Below the pieces are notes generated by a model that ran no database searches, was not told the origin of the DNA, and worked only from the letters and a program-made list of their open reading frames with translations. Positions 49,654-56,639 of a DNA stretch of 64,000 nt are shown one piece after another. This DNA comes from Verrucomicrobiaceae bacterium (lineage in GTDB: Bacteria; Verrucomicrobiota; Verrucomicrobiia; Verrucomicrobiales; Verrucomicrobiaceae), in NCBI GenBank assembly GCA_019694165.1, contig JAIBCL010000012.1, forward strand, positions 150,904 to 214,903. The letters are read 5' to 3'. The position numbers were made by a program, and so were the translations under genes. Each line of letters opens with the position of its first letter. Positions within the stretch are counted from its first letter, which is position 1.

Positions 49654-50628
49654 TCACAACTGGCTGCCGGCATCGGGATAGCGGGCGTCGAACTGCTGGC
49701 ACATGCGCTCCGCCGCCTTGCGGATGGCTTTGAACTCGCTCTTCAAGGGACCGAAGAGCCCGAGCGCCACCGGGCGCGCACTGCCCGTCCATCCGAGGTA
49801 GTCCCACAGGAACCGCAGCCCGTCCGTGGCCGTGGCGGTGCGCTTCTGCTGCACCTTGTTCTTTCCAAAGCCGCCGAGGCATTCCACCTGATGCGCGCGG
49901 CGGCACAGGCCCAGCACGCTGCCCAGATGGTGCAGAATCTTGTGGATGTTGAGCGTGCCGGCGAACACGCGGAACTCCACCACGCCGATGTAGCGTCCGG
50001 CGTTGTCGCGCTTGAACGCCTTGCGGAAGTTCACCATGCCGCGCCCGCACTGCTCGGCCGCCTCGGCTTTGACGCGCTCCTCCTCGCAGGTGACGATCCT
50101 GCGCATCTTCTGCGCGGTCTCGTCATAGAGCGGGTGGCTGTAGTGATTCAGGTGGCGGCCCGCTCCCGTCTGGCCGTAGAGGCTGATGGCGTGCCAGCGG
50201 CAAATGTGGGCGAGCTTGCGGATGAACTCGCTCACCGCCCTCACATCCGAGGTGCCGATCACGCTCTCGATGCTCACGGTGATGTGGCAGCCGCAGGAGC
50301 TGTTCACCGTGGCCCCGATGGCGTTGGCCCATTGGACGAAGCGCATCAGGTGCTCCACGCCGTCGTCTCCACGCAGAATCGGGGAGACGAATTCGCAGGG
50401 AATCTGGGCGCTGGAATCGCAGACGATGGAGCCGTCGCGCTCGGCCCGCCAGTGAGCGCCGTCGAAGGTGGGGGCGTTGAGCGGCAGGCCGCCTGCCAGT
50501 TCCAGCCCCACGCGCACGGGGAGGCCGTTGTGATAACCGCCGACGGAGACGCCGGCAGTGTCGGGGATGCGGGTTTCGAGTTCGATGCCCCACTGGATGG
50601 AGGCGGCTTGGGTGTCGGATGCTTTCAT
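49654..50628 (-). CDS. Amidoligase-family protein (GCS-like COOH-NH2 ligase)
   Basis: A 324-residue protein from the Met of MKASDTQAASIQWGIELETR. IQWGIELETRIP (metal-binding Glu residues), ERDGSIVCDSSAQIPCEFVS (Asp/Glu cluster), SSCGCHITVSI (the CGxHI-type His) and GVVEFRVFAGTLN (the EFR near the end) fit the amidoligase 2 family, related to gamma-glutamylcysteine synthetase. These enzymes form amide bonds with ATP and occur in phages with amidotransferase partners. The substrate could be a capsid or cell-wall peptide, or a small metabolite. The start lies next to operator copy 4. Confidence 0.78.
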   Translation of the reverse strand: MKASDTQAASIQWGIELETRIPDTAGVSVGGYHNGLPVRVGLELAGGLPLNAPTFDGAHWRAERDGSIVCDSSAQIPCEFVSPILRGDDGVEHLMRFVQWANAIGATVNSSCGCHITVSIESVIGTSDVRAVSEFIRKLAHICRWHAISLYGQTGAGRHLNHYSHPLYDETAQKMRRIVTCEEERVKAEAAEQCGRGMVNFRKAFKRDNAGRYIGVVEFRVFAGTLNIHKILHHLGSVLGLCRRAHQVECLGGFGKNKVQQKRTATATDGLRFLWDYLGWTGSARPVALGLFGPLKSEFKAIRKAAERMCQQFDARYPDAGSQL

Positions 50629-50634
50629 AAGTAG

Positions 50635-50651
50635 ATACGCAGCTAGCGGAT
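50635..50651. promoter_or_regulatory. Palindromic operator, copy 4
   Basis: ATACGCAGCTAGCGGAT, with one mismatch in the right arm, lies 7 bp before the amidoligase ATG at 50628. Here, unlike at the other starts, the A/C-rich leader is farther upstream (CGAACCCAAC near 50670). Confidence 0.5.
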
Positions 50652-50720
50652 GATGGAGGCAGTTGGGTTCGAGTTCATTGATGGGCTGGTCACCCCCTTG
50701 CCTCGTCACCGATCCGCGTG

Positions 50721-50747
50721 GTGTCGCGCCGAAATGATCACCATTTT
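50721..50747. promoter_or_regulatory. Upstream box, copy 2
   Basis: GTGTCGCGCCGA then TGATCACCATTTT, separated by AA. It differs from copy 1 mainly by ATCA in place of ATCG. It lies about 95 bp before the amidoligase start, in the 127-bp gap before the ligase gene. Confidence 0.55.
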
Positions 50748-50755
50748 GCGGATTG

Positions 50756-51658
50756 CTACGAGAGGTCCCACGCCTCGCGGAACCCGCAGAACTTGGGGAA
50801 CCGGGGCGCTTCCTTCGCGCCGCTGGGCTGGTGCTTGAAGCGCACCAGTTTGCCGATCACCGATTCCCGCTGCTCCCAGAGGGTCACCCTGTCGATGCCG
50901 CCGACGACATGGTTGTAGCCCAAGCGGAACTCCACGCCGGTTTCCACATGGCGCACGATGAAGCCGCCAAGCTCGCCCCGGCCGATCTTGTTCTCCATCG
51001 AGCTTGACCGTTTCGTTCTGCCGAACGCATCCTTCTCGGCGGGATTGTTGTTGATCAGTCCCTCGTAAGTTTCGAGCACCACGGCCTCGGCATCTTCAAA
51101 CCGTTTGATCTTGAGCAGCCAGCCTTCGCGCTCCGTGGATCGGCCGCACTTGTAAGGGGAACCGGGCGTGCGGATCATCACGCCTTCGTAGCCCTCGGCG
51201 ACGCAGCGCTCTTCATAGGCCATCAGCTCATCGAGGCTGCGGATCTCCAGCGGAAGCACCTTCTGCACGCGCCCGTAGTCCGGCAGCCGTGCGAGTTCCT
51301 GCATCCGGCAGGCATAGGGCACGTCCACGCCATCGCTCACGTAATCGAAGACATGGAACCGGAAGTCCGGCTCGCCGCTTTCGCGCCCGATGTGACCGGC
51401 AGTCTCGTTGAACGTGGCATCGCTCACCATCAGTTCGCCATCAAGCCCGTCGGGCAGGTGACGCTCAATCCACTCACGGGTGAAGGCATTGCTGACCGAA
51501 TTGAACGAGCGCGTCAGGGCGCGCCCTCCAATCTTGAGGCAGCGGATGCCGTCGAGCTTCGGAGAGGCGAGGAGCGGGAACCGCAGGTTCGACATGCGCT
51601 CGCACTTGCCGGCGAGCATCGGCTTGGTGATCAGGGACGGGACTGTGTTTGTGTTCAT
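50756..51658 (-). CDS. ATP-dependent DNA ligase (T7-like)
   Basis: A 300-residue protein. Motif I SPKLDGIRCLKIGG (adenylated Lys in KLDGIR), motif III FRFHVFDYV, motif IV AEGYEGVMIRTPG and motif V WLLKIKRFEDAEAVV are all present. A C-terminal OB-like domain follows (LGGFIVRHVETGVEFRLG, then GKLVRFKHQPSG). It matches short phage ligases and would seal nicks during phage replication. The start at MNTNTVPSLITKPM is set by the AATCCAAACCCAAATC leader and operator just upstream. Confidence 0.9.
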   Translation of the reverse strand: MNTNTVPSLITKPMLAGKCERMSNLRFPLLASPKLDGIRCLKIGGRALTRSFNSVSNAFTREWIERHLPDGLDGELMVSDATFNETAGHIGRESGEPDFRFHVFDYVSDGVDVPYACRMQELARLPDYGRVQKVLPLEIRSLDELMAYEERCVAEGYEGVMIRTPGSPYKCGRSTEREGWLLKIKRFEDAEAVVLETYEGLINNNPAEKDAFGRTKRSSSMENKIGRGELGGFIVRHVETGVEFRLGYNHVVGGIDRVTLWEQRESVIGKLVRFKHQPSGAKEAPRFPKFCGFREAWDLS

Positions 51659-51688
51659 GGCTTTGATTTGGGTTTGGATTGCCGCTAC

Positions 51689-51705
51689 ATCCGCAGACTG
51701 CGTAT
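51689..51705. promoter_or_regulatory. Palindromic operator, copy 5
   Basis: ATCCGCAGACTGCGTAT, a near-perfect dyad, lies about 31 bp before the ligase ATG at 51658, upstream of the AAACCCAAA leader. Confidence 0.6.
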
Positions 51706-51743
51706 GCTGCTGGCATGACAAAGACTCATCACCGTGTCGCGTG

Positions 51744-51771
51744 GTGTCGCGCCGATTTGATCGCCATTTTT
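51744..51771. promoter_or_regulatory. Upstream box, copy 3
   Basis: GTGTCGCGCCGA then TGATCGCCATTTT, separated by TT. It lies about 90 bp before the ligase start and 36 bp before the divergent gene at 51807, so it may serve both directions. Confidence 0.55.
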
Positions 51772-51806
51772 GAATTGCAGGTTCGGTGCCTCTGCTAGAG
51801 TTCACT

Positions 51807-52304
51807 ATGAGCGAGTTCGAATCTTATGAAGTGGTGTCCTATGAGGAGGACGGCTTTGTCATTTTCATCCCCTCTACGTGGGAACAAATTGAGGACGACG
51901 GTGGTGTGAGCCTATTTCGGCATCAGAGCGGTTATGAGGTTCAGGTCGAAAAGGTTTTTTTCGAGCCCGGTGCAACCTCGCCGGGGCCAGGACTGGAGAT
52001 TGAACTTCTCAGAAGCCGTAATGATCCGGAGATCGAAACCGCGTCCACGCCCATCGTTCTTGTGTCTGGAGCGGCAATGATGTCGTATCGCTGGCGTGAG
52101 GAAGCCCAGCCTGATGCGGTCACCCTTTACTGCGAACTCTGCCGCTATGTATCGCCCACAGTCCTTGCTGTGATTCGCTTTGGCAGCACCATAGACCGCG
52201 ATAATCTGGACGACGTGACGGTTGTCTGCTGGAGCCATATTTTCCGTCAAATGGCGAGGATGACAGAGTTTCCTGAAATGGAGGACGAGATTCTTCCTGC
52301 GTAA
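51807..52304 (+). CDS. Unknown small protein
   Basis: A 165-residue protein (MSEFESYEVVSYEEDGFVIF) with a strand-rich pattern (FIPSTWEQIEDDGGVSLFR, MMSYRWREEAQPDAVTLYC, VSPTVLAVIRFGST). Acidic overall, without signal or membrane segment. It is the only plus-strand gene between the minus-strand early genes and uses noticeably more A/T-rich codons, suggesting later acquisition. It recalls small proteins of unknown function near toxin or immunity genes, but no assignment is made. Confidence 0.6.
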   Translation: MSEFESYEVVSYEEDGFVIFIPSTWEQIEDDGGVSLFRHQSGYEVQVEKVFFEPGATSPGPGLEIELLRSRNDPEIETASTPIVLVSGAAMMSYRWREEAQPDAVTLYCELCRYVSPTVLAVIRFGSTIDRDNLDDVTVVCWSHIFRQMARMTEFPEMEDEILPA

Positions 52305-52422
52305 TGCCTCGTGGGATGCGTTTGAGACACACTGATGACGGATGGGGTGGTGTATTCCGACCCCTCACATCCACTTGTTGCGACCATCAGCCTCCTTGTT
52401 GCGACCATCGTCGCTGGCGGGT
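52305..52422. repeat. Convergent gap with a 15-bp direct repeat
   Basis: CTTGTTGCGACCATC occurs twice (52374-52388 and 52395-52409) in the 118-bp gap between convergent genes. A terminator was not evident. The repeat may be a recombination scar or a binding site. Confidence 0.4.
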
Positions 52423-53040
52423 TCAATCAATGAGATGATCGAACAGTCCCGGCTGAAGCGGTTCCAGCGCCTTCTGCTCAGCCTTGAAGAAATCCGCCTT
52501 CGTCTTGCCGCGCTTCTTGCCCTCGCGCGTGTGGCAGTCGTAGGCGTAGTCCGGGATCGCCACATACTCGCCGGATGATCGCAATTCATCGGCGAGCGTG
52601 TCAGGATCAAGCCCCGCCGTTTGATCATAGACGAAGTTCTGCAAGTGATCGGGATCACGGCTCTTCTTCGACAGGCTCAGCAGGATCACCGCCTTGCTGA
52701 TGAAGATGCGCCCGCGAGCCTGCTTCGGCGGCACGCCCTCATTGATGACGAGGTAGCTGTCGTGCAACGCCTTCACCTCCTGCGTGAGAATGCCCCAGCA
52801 GTCCTCCGCGCTGATGGTCAATAACCGCTTCCACACATACCTGCCAAACCCGCTCTGCCAAAGTTCCAGCGCCCAATAGCCAGCGAGCGGAGCATCAGCA
52901 CGCCGGATCGCCTTCTGCATCGCAGAAGACACCTCGCTGAAGTTGTAGCCGCGCTGGGTTCGCAGTTGCATCGGATCGTTGGGGAAGAAAGTGGGCAGGT
53001 CCATGAATGGAGCCTCGTCACCGTGACTGAGGGAATCCAT
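52423..53040 (-). CDS. RarA/MgsA C-terminal-like helical protein
   Basis: A 205-residue protein. SSAMQKAIRRADAPLAGYWA, then LWQSGFGRYVWKRLLTISAE with EDCWG and ALHDSYLVINEG, follow the conserved helices of the RarA (MgsA) C-terminal/collar domain, but there is no AAA ATPase domain in front. The ATPase part could be supplied by the AAA+ protein at 47527, making a split RarA- or clamp-loader-like pair. Starts at residue 13 (MDLPTFFPND) or residue 24 are also possible. Confidence 0.68.
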   Translation of the reverse strand: MDSLSHGDEAPFMDLPTFFPNDPMQLRTQRGYNFSEVSSAMQKAIRRADAPLAGYWALELWQSGFGRYVWKRLLTISAEDCWGILTQEVKALHDSYLVINEGVPPKQARGRIFISKAVILLSLSKKSRDPDHLQNFVYDQTAGLDPDTLADELRSSGEYVAIPDYAYDCHTREGKKRGKTKADFFKAEQKALEPLQPGLFDHLID

Positions 53041-53112
53041 CCGATTGGTTCACCATGTTGCTACGCAGGTTGGGTAGAGTCGCATGAAATGGAGGGTGCC
53101 TTGGGGTGCCAA

Positions 53113-53919
53113 TCAGTTCAGCGCAACGCTCTGGCGGCGAGGGGCGTCGATGGCCACGCGCTCCTGGCTCTTGTAGTTCTCGAACTTGATGTGCGCCTTC
53201 CACTTGCGCTTGAGATGGCGCTTCTCGGTGGCGATGCGTTCGGCACTCCTGAAAAGCGAGTTGCCGCCCAGGTTCTTGTCGCGCTCCTGCACGAAGCAAA
53301 ACCGGGCCTCATTCCAGACGATGCGGTTGTCGAGCAGCTCCTGGAGCGAGGCGTCGATGTCACACTTGCACTTGAGCAGTTCGTCCCACCTGGGCACGCC
53401 GCCATGTTCATCACGCACCACGCCCACCGCGCCGCCAACCCAGTGGTTGATGCCGAAGGGATCATTGCGCTGGAGCAACCGGGGATCGCTCCGCTGATGC
53501 CAGCCAATCAGACGCGCGCCGGCTCCACGCGCACACCAGGCCGAGTTCGTGATCATCGCCAGCGCTTCCTCGGGGGAAAGCTTGCGGCAGCGCAAGGAGA
53601 CCATGCACACGCACGCGCTGATGTCGTCATCAAGCATGATGATGGCGTCCTCCTTGAACCTGCGCAGCACTTCGTTGCGCAACGAAGAGATGCCCTGAAT
53701 CGCATCGGGCACAGTCAGTTTCTCCGCCAGCGGGATGTGGGCGTAATCACTCAGCTCGCTTTCGGGAACGAGCAGCGTTGCCGACGGGAACAGCTTGTGA
53801 CTGGTCATCGTCCTTGCGCGGCTGCGGCTCAGGATCACCAGGCGCAGGCTCAGGGGGCGGAGTTCCGGCCATTGCGGCCCGTTTGCAGAGGTCGAGGAGT
53901 CGTTTTCCATGGAGGACAC
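53113..53919 (-). CDS. GT-A glycosyltransferase-like protein (phage TAGT-like)
   Basis: A 268-residue protein. The first strand is RLVILSRSRARTMTSHKLFP, and ATLLVPESELSDYAHIP and ISSLRNEVLRRFKEDAIIML precede a DDD metal motif (MLDDDISACVC), as in GT-A glycosyltransferases and the TET-associated phage glycosyltransferases that decorate modified DNA bases. The C-terminus is basic. The core strand lies within the region overlapping the ParB-like gene (173 bp, different frame), so the overlap must be translated in both frames. It may add a sugar to DNA; protein or other targets are not excluded. Confidence 0.68.
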   Translation of the reverse strand: MSSMENDSSTSANGPQWPELRPLSLRLVILSRSRARTMTSHKLFPSATLLVPESELSDYAHIPLAEKLTVPDAIQGISSLRNEVLRRFKEDAIIMLDDDISACVCMVSLRCRKLSPEEALAMITNSAWCARGAGARLIGWHQRSDPRLLQRNDPFGINHWVGGAVGVVRDEHGGVPRWDELLKCKCDIDASLQELLDNRIVWNEARFCFVQERDKNLGGNSLFRSAERIATEKRHLKRKWKAHIKFENYKSQERVAIDAPRRQSVALN

Positions 53920-54526
53920 GGCCGATGCCGATTTTCTTGGTGGTTCGTGTGATCGAGTAATTCACCTCATGCACGCCCATGAGCTGGAGCGCCTGCATCC
54001 AGTCGCGAAGATCATGGAACATGAACACGAGGTAGTCGTGATGCTCGAAAGCCTGGCATTCCATTCGCGGAATGGGTTCGATCTCGTCGTCGGGATCGCC
54101 GTCCTCGAAGAGCTTGCGGATCTCGTCGTCCATGAACCCGGTCAGCTCCAGATCAAAGGAGGGATCGCTGTCCTGGATTGATTTGAGCAGGCGCTTGAGT
54201 TCGTCCTCATCGAGTTCGGCAAGTTCCGCGAGGCGGTTGTCGGCCAGCAGATCAGCGAGTTCCTCAGCTTCGCTCGCATAGTCCTGCTCATCGACCGGCA
54301 CAGTCTCGCAGCCGATCAAGAGCGCGGCTTCCAGCCGGCCATGCCCGCGCACGATCAAACCGCTGCGTTTGCTCAGGGTGATCGGGTTCCGCCAGCCCTG
54401 CTCCTGAATGATTGAGGCGAGCAGTTGAATCTGGTGGGCGCTATGCCGGTTCGGATTCGCCGGATTCGGCTTGAGGGAATCCGGGTCGGCGAGTCGCGTG
54501 TGGGCGCAGTAGATGGGAATGCTCAC
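53747..54526 (-). CDS. ParB/Srx-like domain phage protein
   Basis: A 259-residue protein. SLKPNPANPNRHSAHQIQLL, then SIIQEQGWRNPITLSKRSGL, then IVRGHGRLEAALLIG are the ParB/sulfiredoxin nucleotide-binding core, with the GHGRLEA box. LADNRLAELAELDEDELKRL follows, as in phage ParB-like proteins often paired with methyltransferases or base-modification enzymes. The C-terminal 60 residues are Pro/Asp/Arg-rich and overlap the glycosyltransferase start. The gene is divergent from the HTH repressor candidate at 54585. Confidence 0.8.
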   Translation of the reverse strand: MSIPIYCAHTRLADPDSLKPNPANPNRHSAHQIQLLASIIQEQGWRNPITLSKRSGLIVRGHGRLEAALLIGCETVPVDEQDYASEAEELADLLADNRLAELAELDEDELKRLLKSIQDSDPSFDLELTGFMDDEIRKLFEDGDPDDEIEPIPRMECQAFEHHDYLVFMFHDLRDWMQALQLMGVHEVNYSITRTTKKIGIGRVLHGKRLLDLCKRAAMAGTPPPEPAPGDPEPQPRKDDDQSQAVPVGNAARSRKRAE

Positions 54527-54566
54527 GTCGGGGAACTCCTGTCAACGCGGTTGACGATTCTGGCAG

Positions 54567-54586
54567 ACTATGCGTGACTTGCGTAT
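54567..54586. promoter_or_regulatory. Operator-like site at the HTH gene start
   Basis: TATGCGTGACTTGCGTATGG contains the operator half-site TGCGTAT (54580-54586) and a second TGCGT. It overlaps the start region of the HTH gene and faces the divergent ParB-like gene, as an autoregulatory site would. Confidence 0.45.
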
Positions 54587-54797
54587 GGCCATGAAACTAC
54601 CGAAGGGAGTGACTCCAAAGAAGTTTGCCCGTGCTCTCCAGGAATGGCGTGAGCGCAAGGGATTCAGCCAGCGTGATGCGGCGGAACATCTCGGCATCAG
54701 CAAGCGCACACTGGAGAACTGGGAGCAGGCGCGGGCCACGCCGCGTGGGTATGCGATCCAAATGCTTCTCAAATTGATCGGCGGAAAACCTCGTTGA
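54585..54797 (+). CDS. Cro/C1-type HTH protein (candidate element repressor)
   Basis: A 70-residue protein consisting of little more than an XRE-type HTH: FARALQEWRERKGFSQRDAA, then EHLGISKRTLENWEQARATP. There is no peptidase or dimerisation domain, as in Cro and small repressors. It is placed between the minus-strand early genes and the plus-strand late genes, where a genetic-switch regulator is expected. The operator half-site at its start suggests it binds the palindromes listed above. ATG 54585 or 54591 are both plausible. Confidence 0.75.
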   Translation: MAMKLPKGVTPKKFARALQEWRERKGFSQRDAAEHLGISKRTLENWEQARATPRGYAIQMLLKLIGGKPR

Positions 54798-54818
54798 TGG
54801 CAATACACTTGATTCTCA

Positions 54819-55403
54819 ATGAATACCGCTGAGCACATTGTTGACTGTTATTTTCGCATCGTGAAGAAGTGTTTCACGATGAACGACGCCAAAGTCATTG
54901 GCGGCATAAATCGCCAATTGGACATCCTCGCGGTGAATCTCAAGACTGGGGACCAGTTTCATATCGAGAGCAGCGTAACCCACAGACTGGGCTGGGCTCC
55001 AAAACCGGCAGATCTAAAGGCGATCTTCGAGAAGAAGTTTCTCGGTCTGCCTGAAAAGCGGGAAGGCAAGAAAACGGATCACGCGCTTGGAAAACAGTAT
55101 CAGCAGAACATCCTGGACACTTATGCTGGGTATGGTCTCGATCCCAAACGTATTCAACGGGTATTCGTCTGCTGGGTTCTCCATTCCAAATCTACGGCCG
55201 ACGAGCTACTGCAGGCCTTTGAGGACAAGCACAAGATGCCGATTTCCATTCTGAGTTTCCGTGACACCATTTTGCCCGAACTACGCGAAGAGGTAGGCAC
55301 CGCGAACTACGACGATGAGATTCTGCGAACCATCGGTTTTCTCAAGGAACGTGATTTGCAGACACAAAGAGAAAAGAGGACTTCACGGACTTCTGTTGGT
55401 TGA
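54819..55403 (+). CDS. Putative PD-(D/E)xK-like protein
   Basis: A 194-residue protein. NRQLDILAVN then GDQFHIESSVTHRLG gives the D...ExxV spacing of nuclease folds, with no clear Lys in the third position. The remaining parts (RVFVCWVLHSKSTADELLQA, KMPISILSFRDTILPEL) look like a complete small fold. Its codon use is more A/T-rich than its neighbours. It could be a superinfection-exclusion or restriction-type gene; the activity is unproven. Confidence 0.5.
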   Translation: MNTAEHIVDCYFRIVKKCFTMNDAKVIGGINRQLDILAVNLKTGDQFHIESSVTHRLGWAPKPADLKAIFEKKFLGLPEKREGKKTDHALGKQYQQNILDTYAGYGLDPKRIQRVFVCWVLHSKSTADELLQAFEDKHKMPISILSFRDTILPELREEVGTANYDDEILRTIGFLKERDLQTQREKRTSRTSVG

Positions 55404-55409
55404 CGGGCC

Positions 55410-56024
55410 ATGCTCGGCATGGAAACCACACTCCCGCCGGACATCGCGCGCAAGCTGCTGCACAAGGACCTGGCCAACCTGGTCAAGCGTGTGCATGGCG
55501 GTGGAAAGCTCAGCCGCGCGGAGCGTTCGATGCTGCAAAACCTCGCCAGCGCTACGGGCGAGAACACCGGCCCGCCGTTTGCCCGCAACTATGTGGAGCT
55601 GGCCGACATTCTCGGCGTTAGCCGGCAGGCGATCACCGGATGGCGCAAGCGCAAGGACGCACCGCAATCCGCTCCCAACGGCCTTCACGACGTGGGCGAG
55701 TGGCGCGAGTTCATGAAGCGTCACGATCTCAAGGGCGCAACACTTGCCTCGGATGAGGAGACTGCGCTGCGTGCGCGTAAGTTGCTGGCCGAAGTCGAGG
55801 AGCGCGAACTGAAGGTGGCGGTGCGGAAGGGGCTGTATGTGACCGTCGAGGAAGTGAGGCGCACATGGACGACTCAAGTTGGCCGGGCCACGGCTCTGTT
55901 GCGCAACAAGTTCGAATCAGAGCTGCCGCCGATTTTATCAGGACTCGACGCGACCGGCATTCAGGAGGAATGCAGAAAGGCGATTGATGAGGTGCTCACC
56001 ATTTTGCACGAGGGTGGCGCGTAA
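55410..56024 (+). CDS. Terminase small subunit-like protein
   Basis: A 204-residue protein. An HTH at residues 70-85 (YVELADILGVSRQAITGWRK) is followed by a linker and helical C-terminal oligomerisation region (LLAEVEERELKVAVRKGLYV, then TVEEVRRTW). This is the Nu1/phage DNA-packaging plan. It lies directly upstream of the large terminase (a lipocalin gene interposed), supporting the call. It would recognise the packaging site. One TTGCGCAA palindrome (55899-55906) lies in its gene. Confidence 0.75.
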   Translation: MLGMETTLPPDIARKLLHKDLANLVKRVHGGGKLSRAERSMLQNLASATGENTGPPFARNYVELADILGVSRQAITGWRKRKDAPQSAPNGLHDVGEWREFMKRHDLKGATLASDEETALRARKLLAEVEERELKVAVRKGLYVTVEEVRRTWTTQVGRATALLRNKFESELPPILSGLDATGIQEECRKAIDEVLTILHEGGA

Positions 56025-56029
56025 CGCGC

Positions 56030-56581
56030 TCAGTGCTGCTGGGCCTTTTCCACAATCAGATTCTCCACCGGGAAGCCAAGCTCGCGGCAGTGCGCGAGGA
56101 TCTTGTCATAGGTGGTCTTCGGCAGGCTGGTCGTGCGCGCTAGTATCCAAAGGCATTTCCGATCCGGCGTTCCGACTGCGGCGGCGGAGTAGTCCGCCGC
56201 GAGCCAGACGATGAAGTAGTTTCCATGCTTTGCGCGAGGAATAAAGAAGGAGAACCATTCATTGAATCGCACTTCAAGGACCGCATTCGTCCGGGCATCA
56301 ACCACGGTCGCCGTCCCTTTCACTTCTTTTGGCTTCCCGTTCTTCAGACAGCGATTAATGACTGAAACTGCTCCATCTTCTTTTATCGCATACTCGGCGG
56401 TGGATTCGACGCAGCCACGCTGGAAGAACATGGGCAGTCTGGCCACCTCATGCCACTTGCCCATGTAACGGGGCAGTTCGACTTTGGTGACGGTTGCGAG
56501 CGGTTTCACGGGACGGGATGCGCAAGAACTAAGGAACACTGCGGGCGCAAGCAGCAACGCGGTAAGGACTGGCCGGGGCAT
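56030..56581 (-). CDS. blc: Outer-membrane lipocalin lipoprotein (Blc-type)
   Basis: A 183-residue protein with a lipoprotein signal (LTALLLAPAVFLSSCASR, lipobox Cys) and the lipocalin core: LPRYMGKWHEVARLPMFFQR (the GxW motif), ESTAEYAIKEDGAVSVINRC, GNYFIVWLAADYSAAAVGT and CLWILARTTSLPKTTYDKIL. This is the bacterial Blc lipocalin family, which binds fatty acids or lipids at the outer membrane. It is inserted in reverse between the two terminase genes, so it is a phage cargo (moron) gene transcribed independently. Confidence 0.88.
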   Translation of the reverse strand: MPRPVLTALLLAPAVFLSSCASRPVKPLATVTKVELPRYMGKWHEVARLPMFFQRGCVESTAEYAIKEDGAVSVINRCLKNGKPKEVKGTATVVDARTNAVLEVRFNEWFSFFIPRAKHGNYFIVWLAADYSAAAVGTPDRKCLWILARTTSLPKTTYDKILAHCRELGFPVENLIVEKAQQH

Positions 56582-56639
56582 GATTCATTCTAGCTCAGGA
56601 ACATCTGCTGTCGTGACGTTTTGACGTCGTGCCGCTGGC

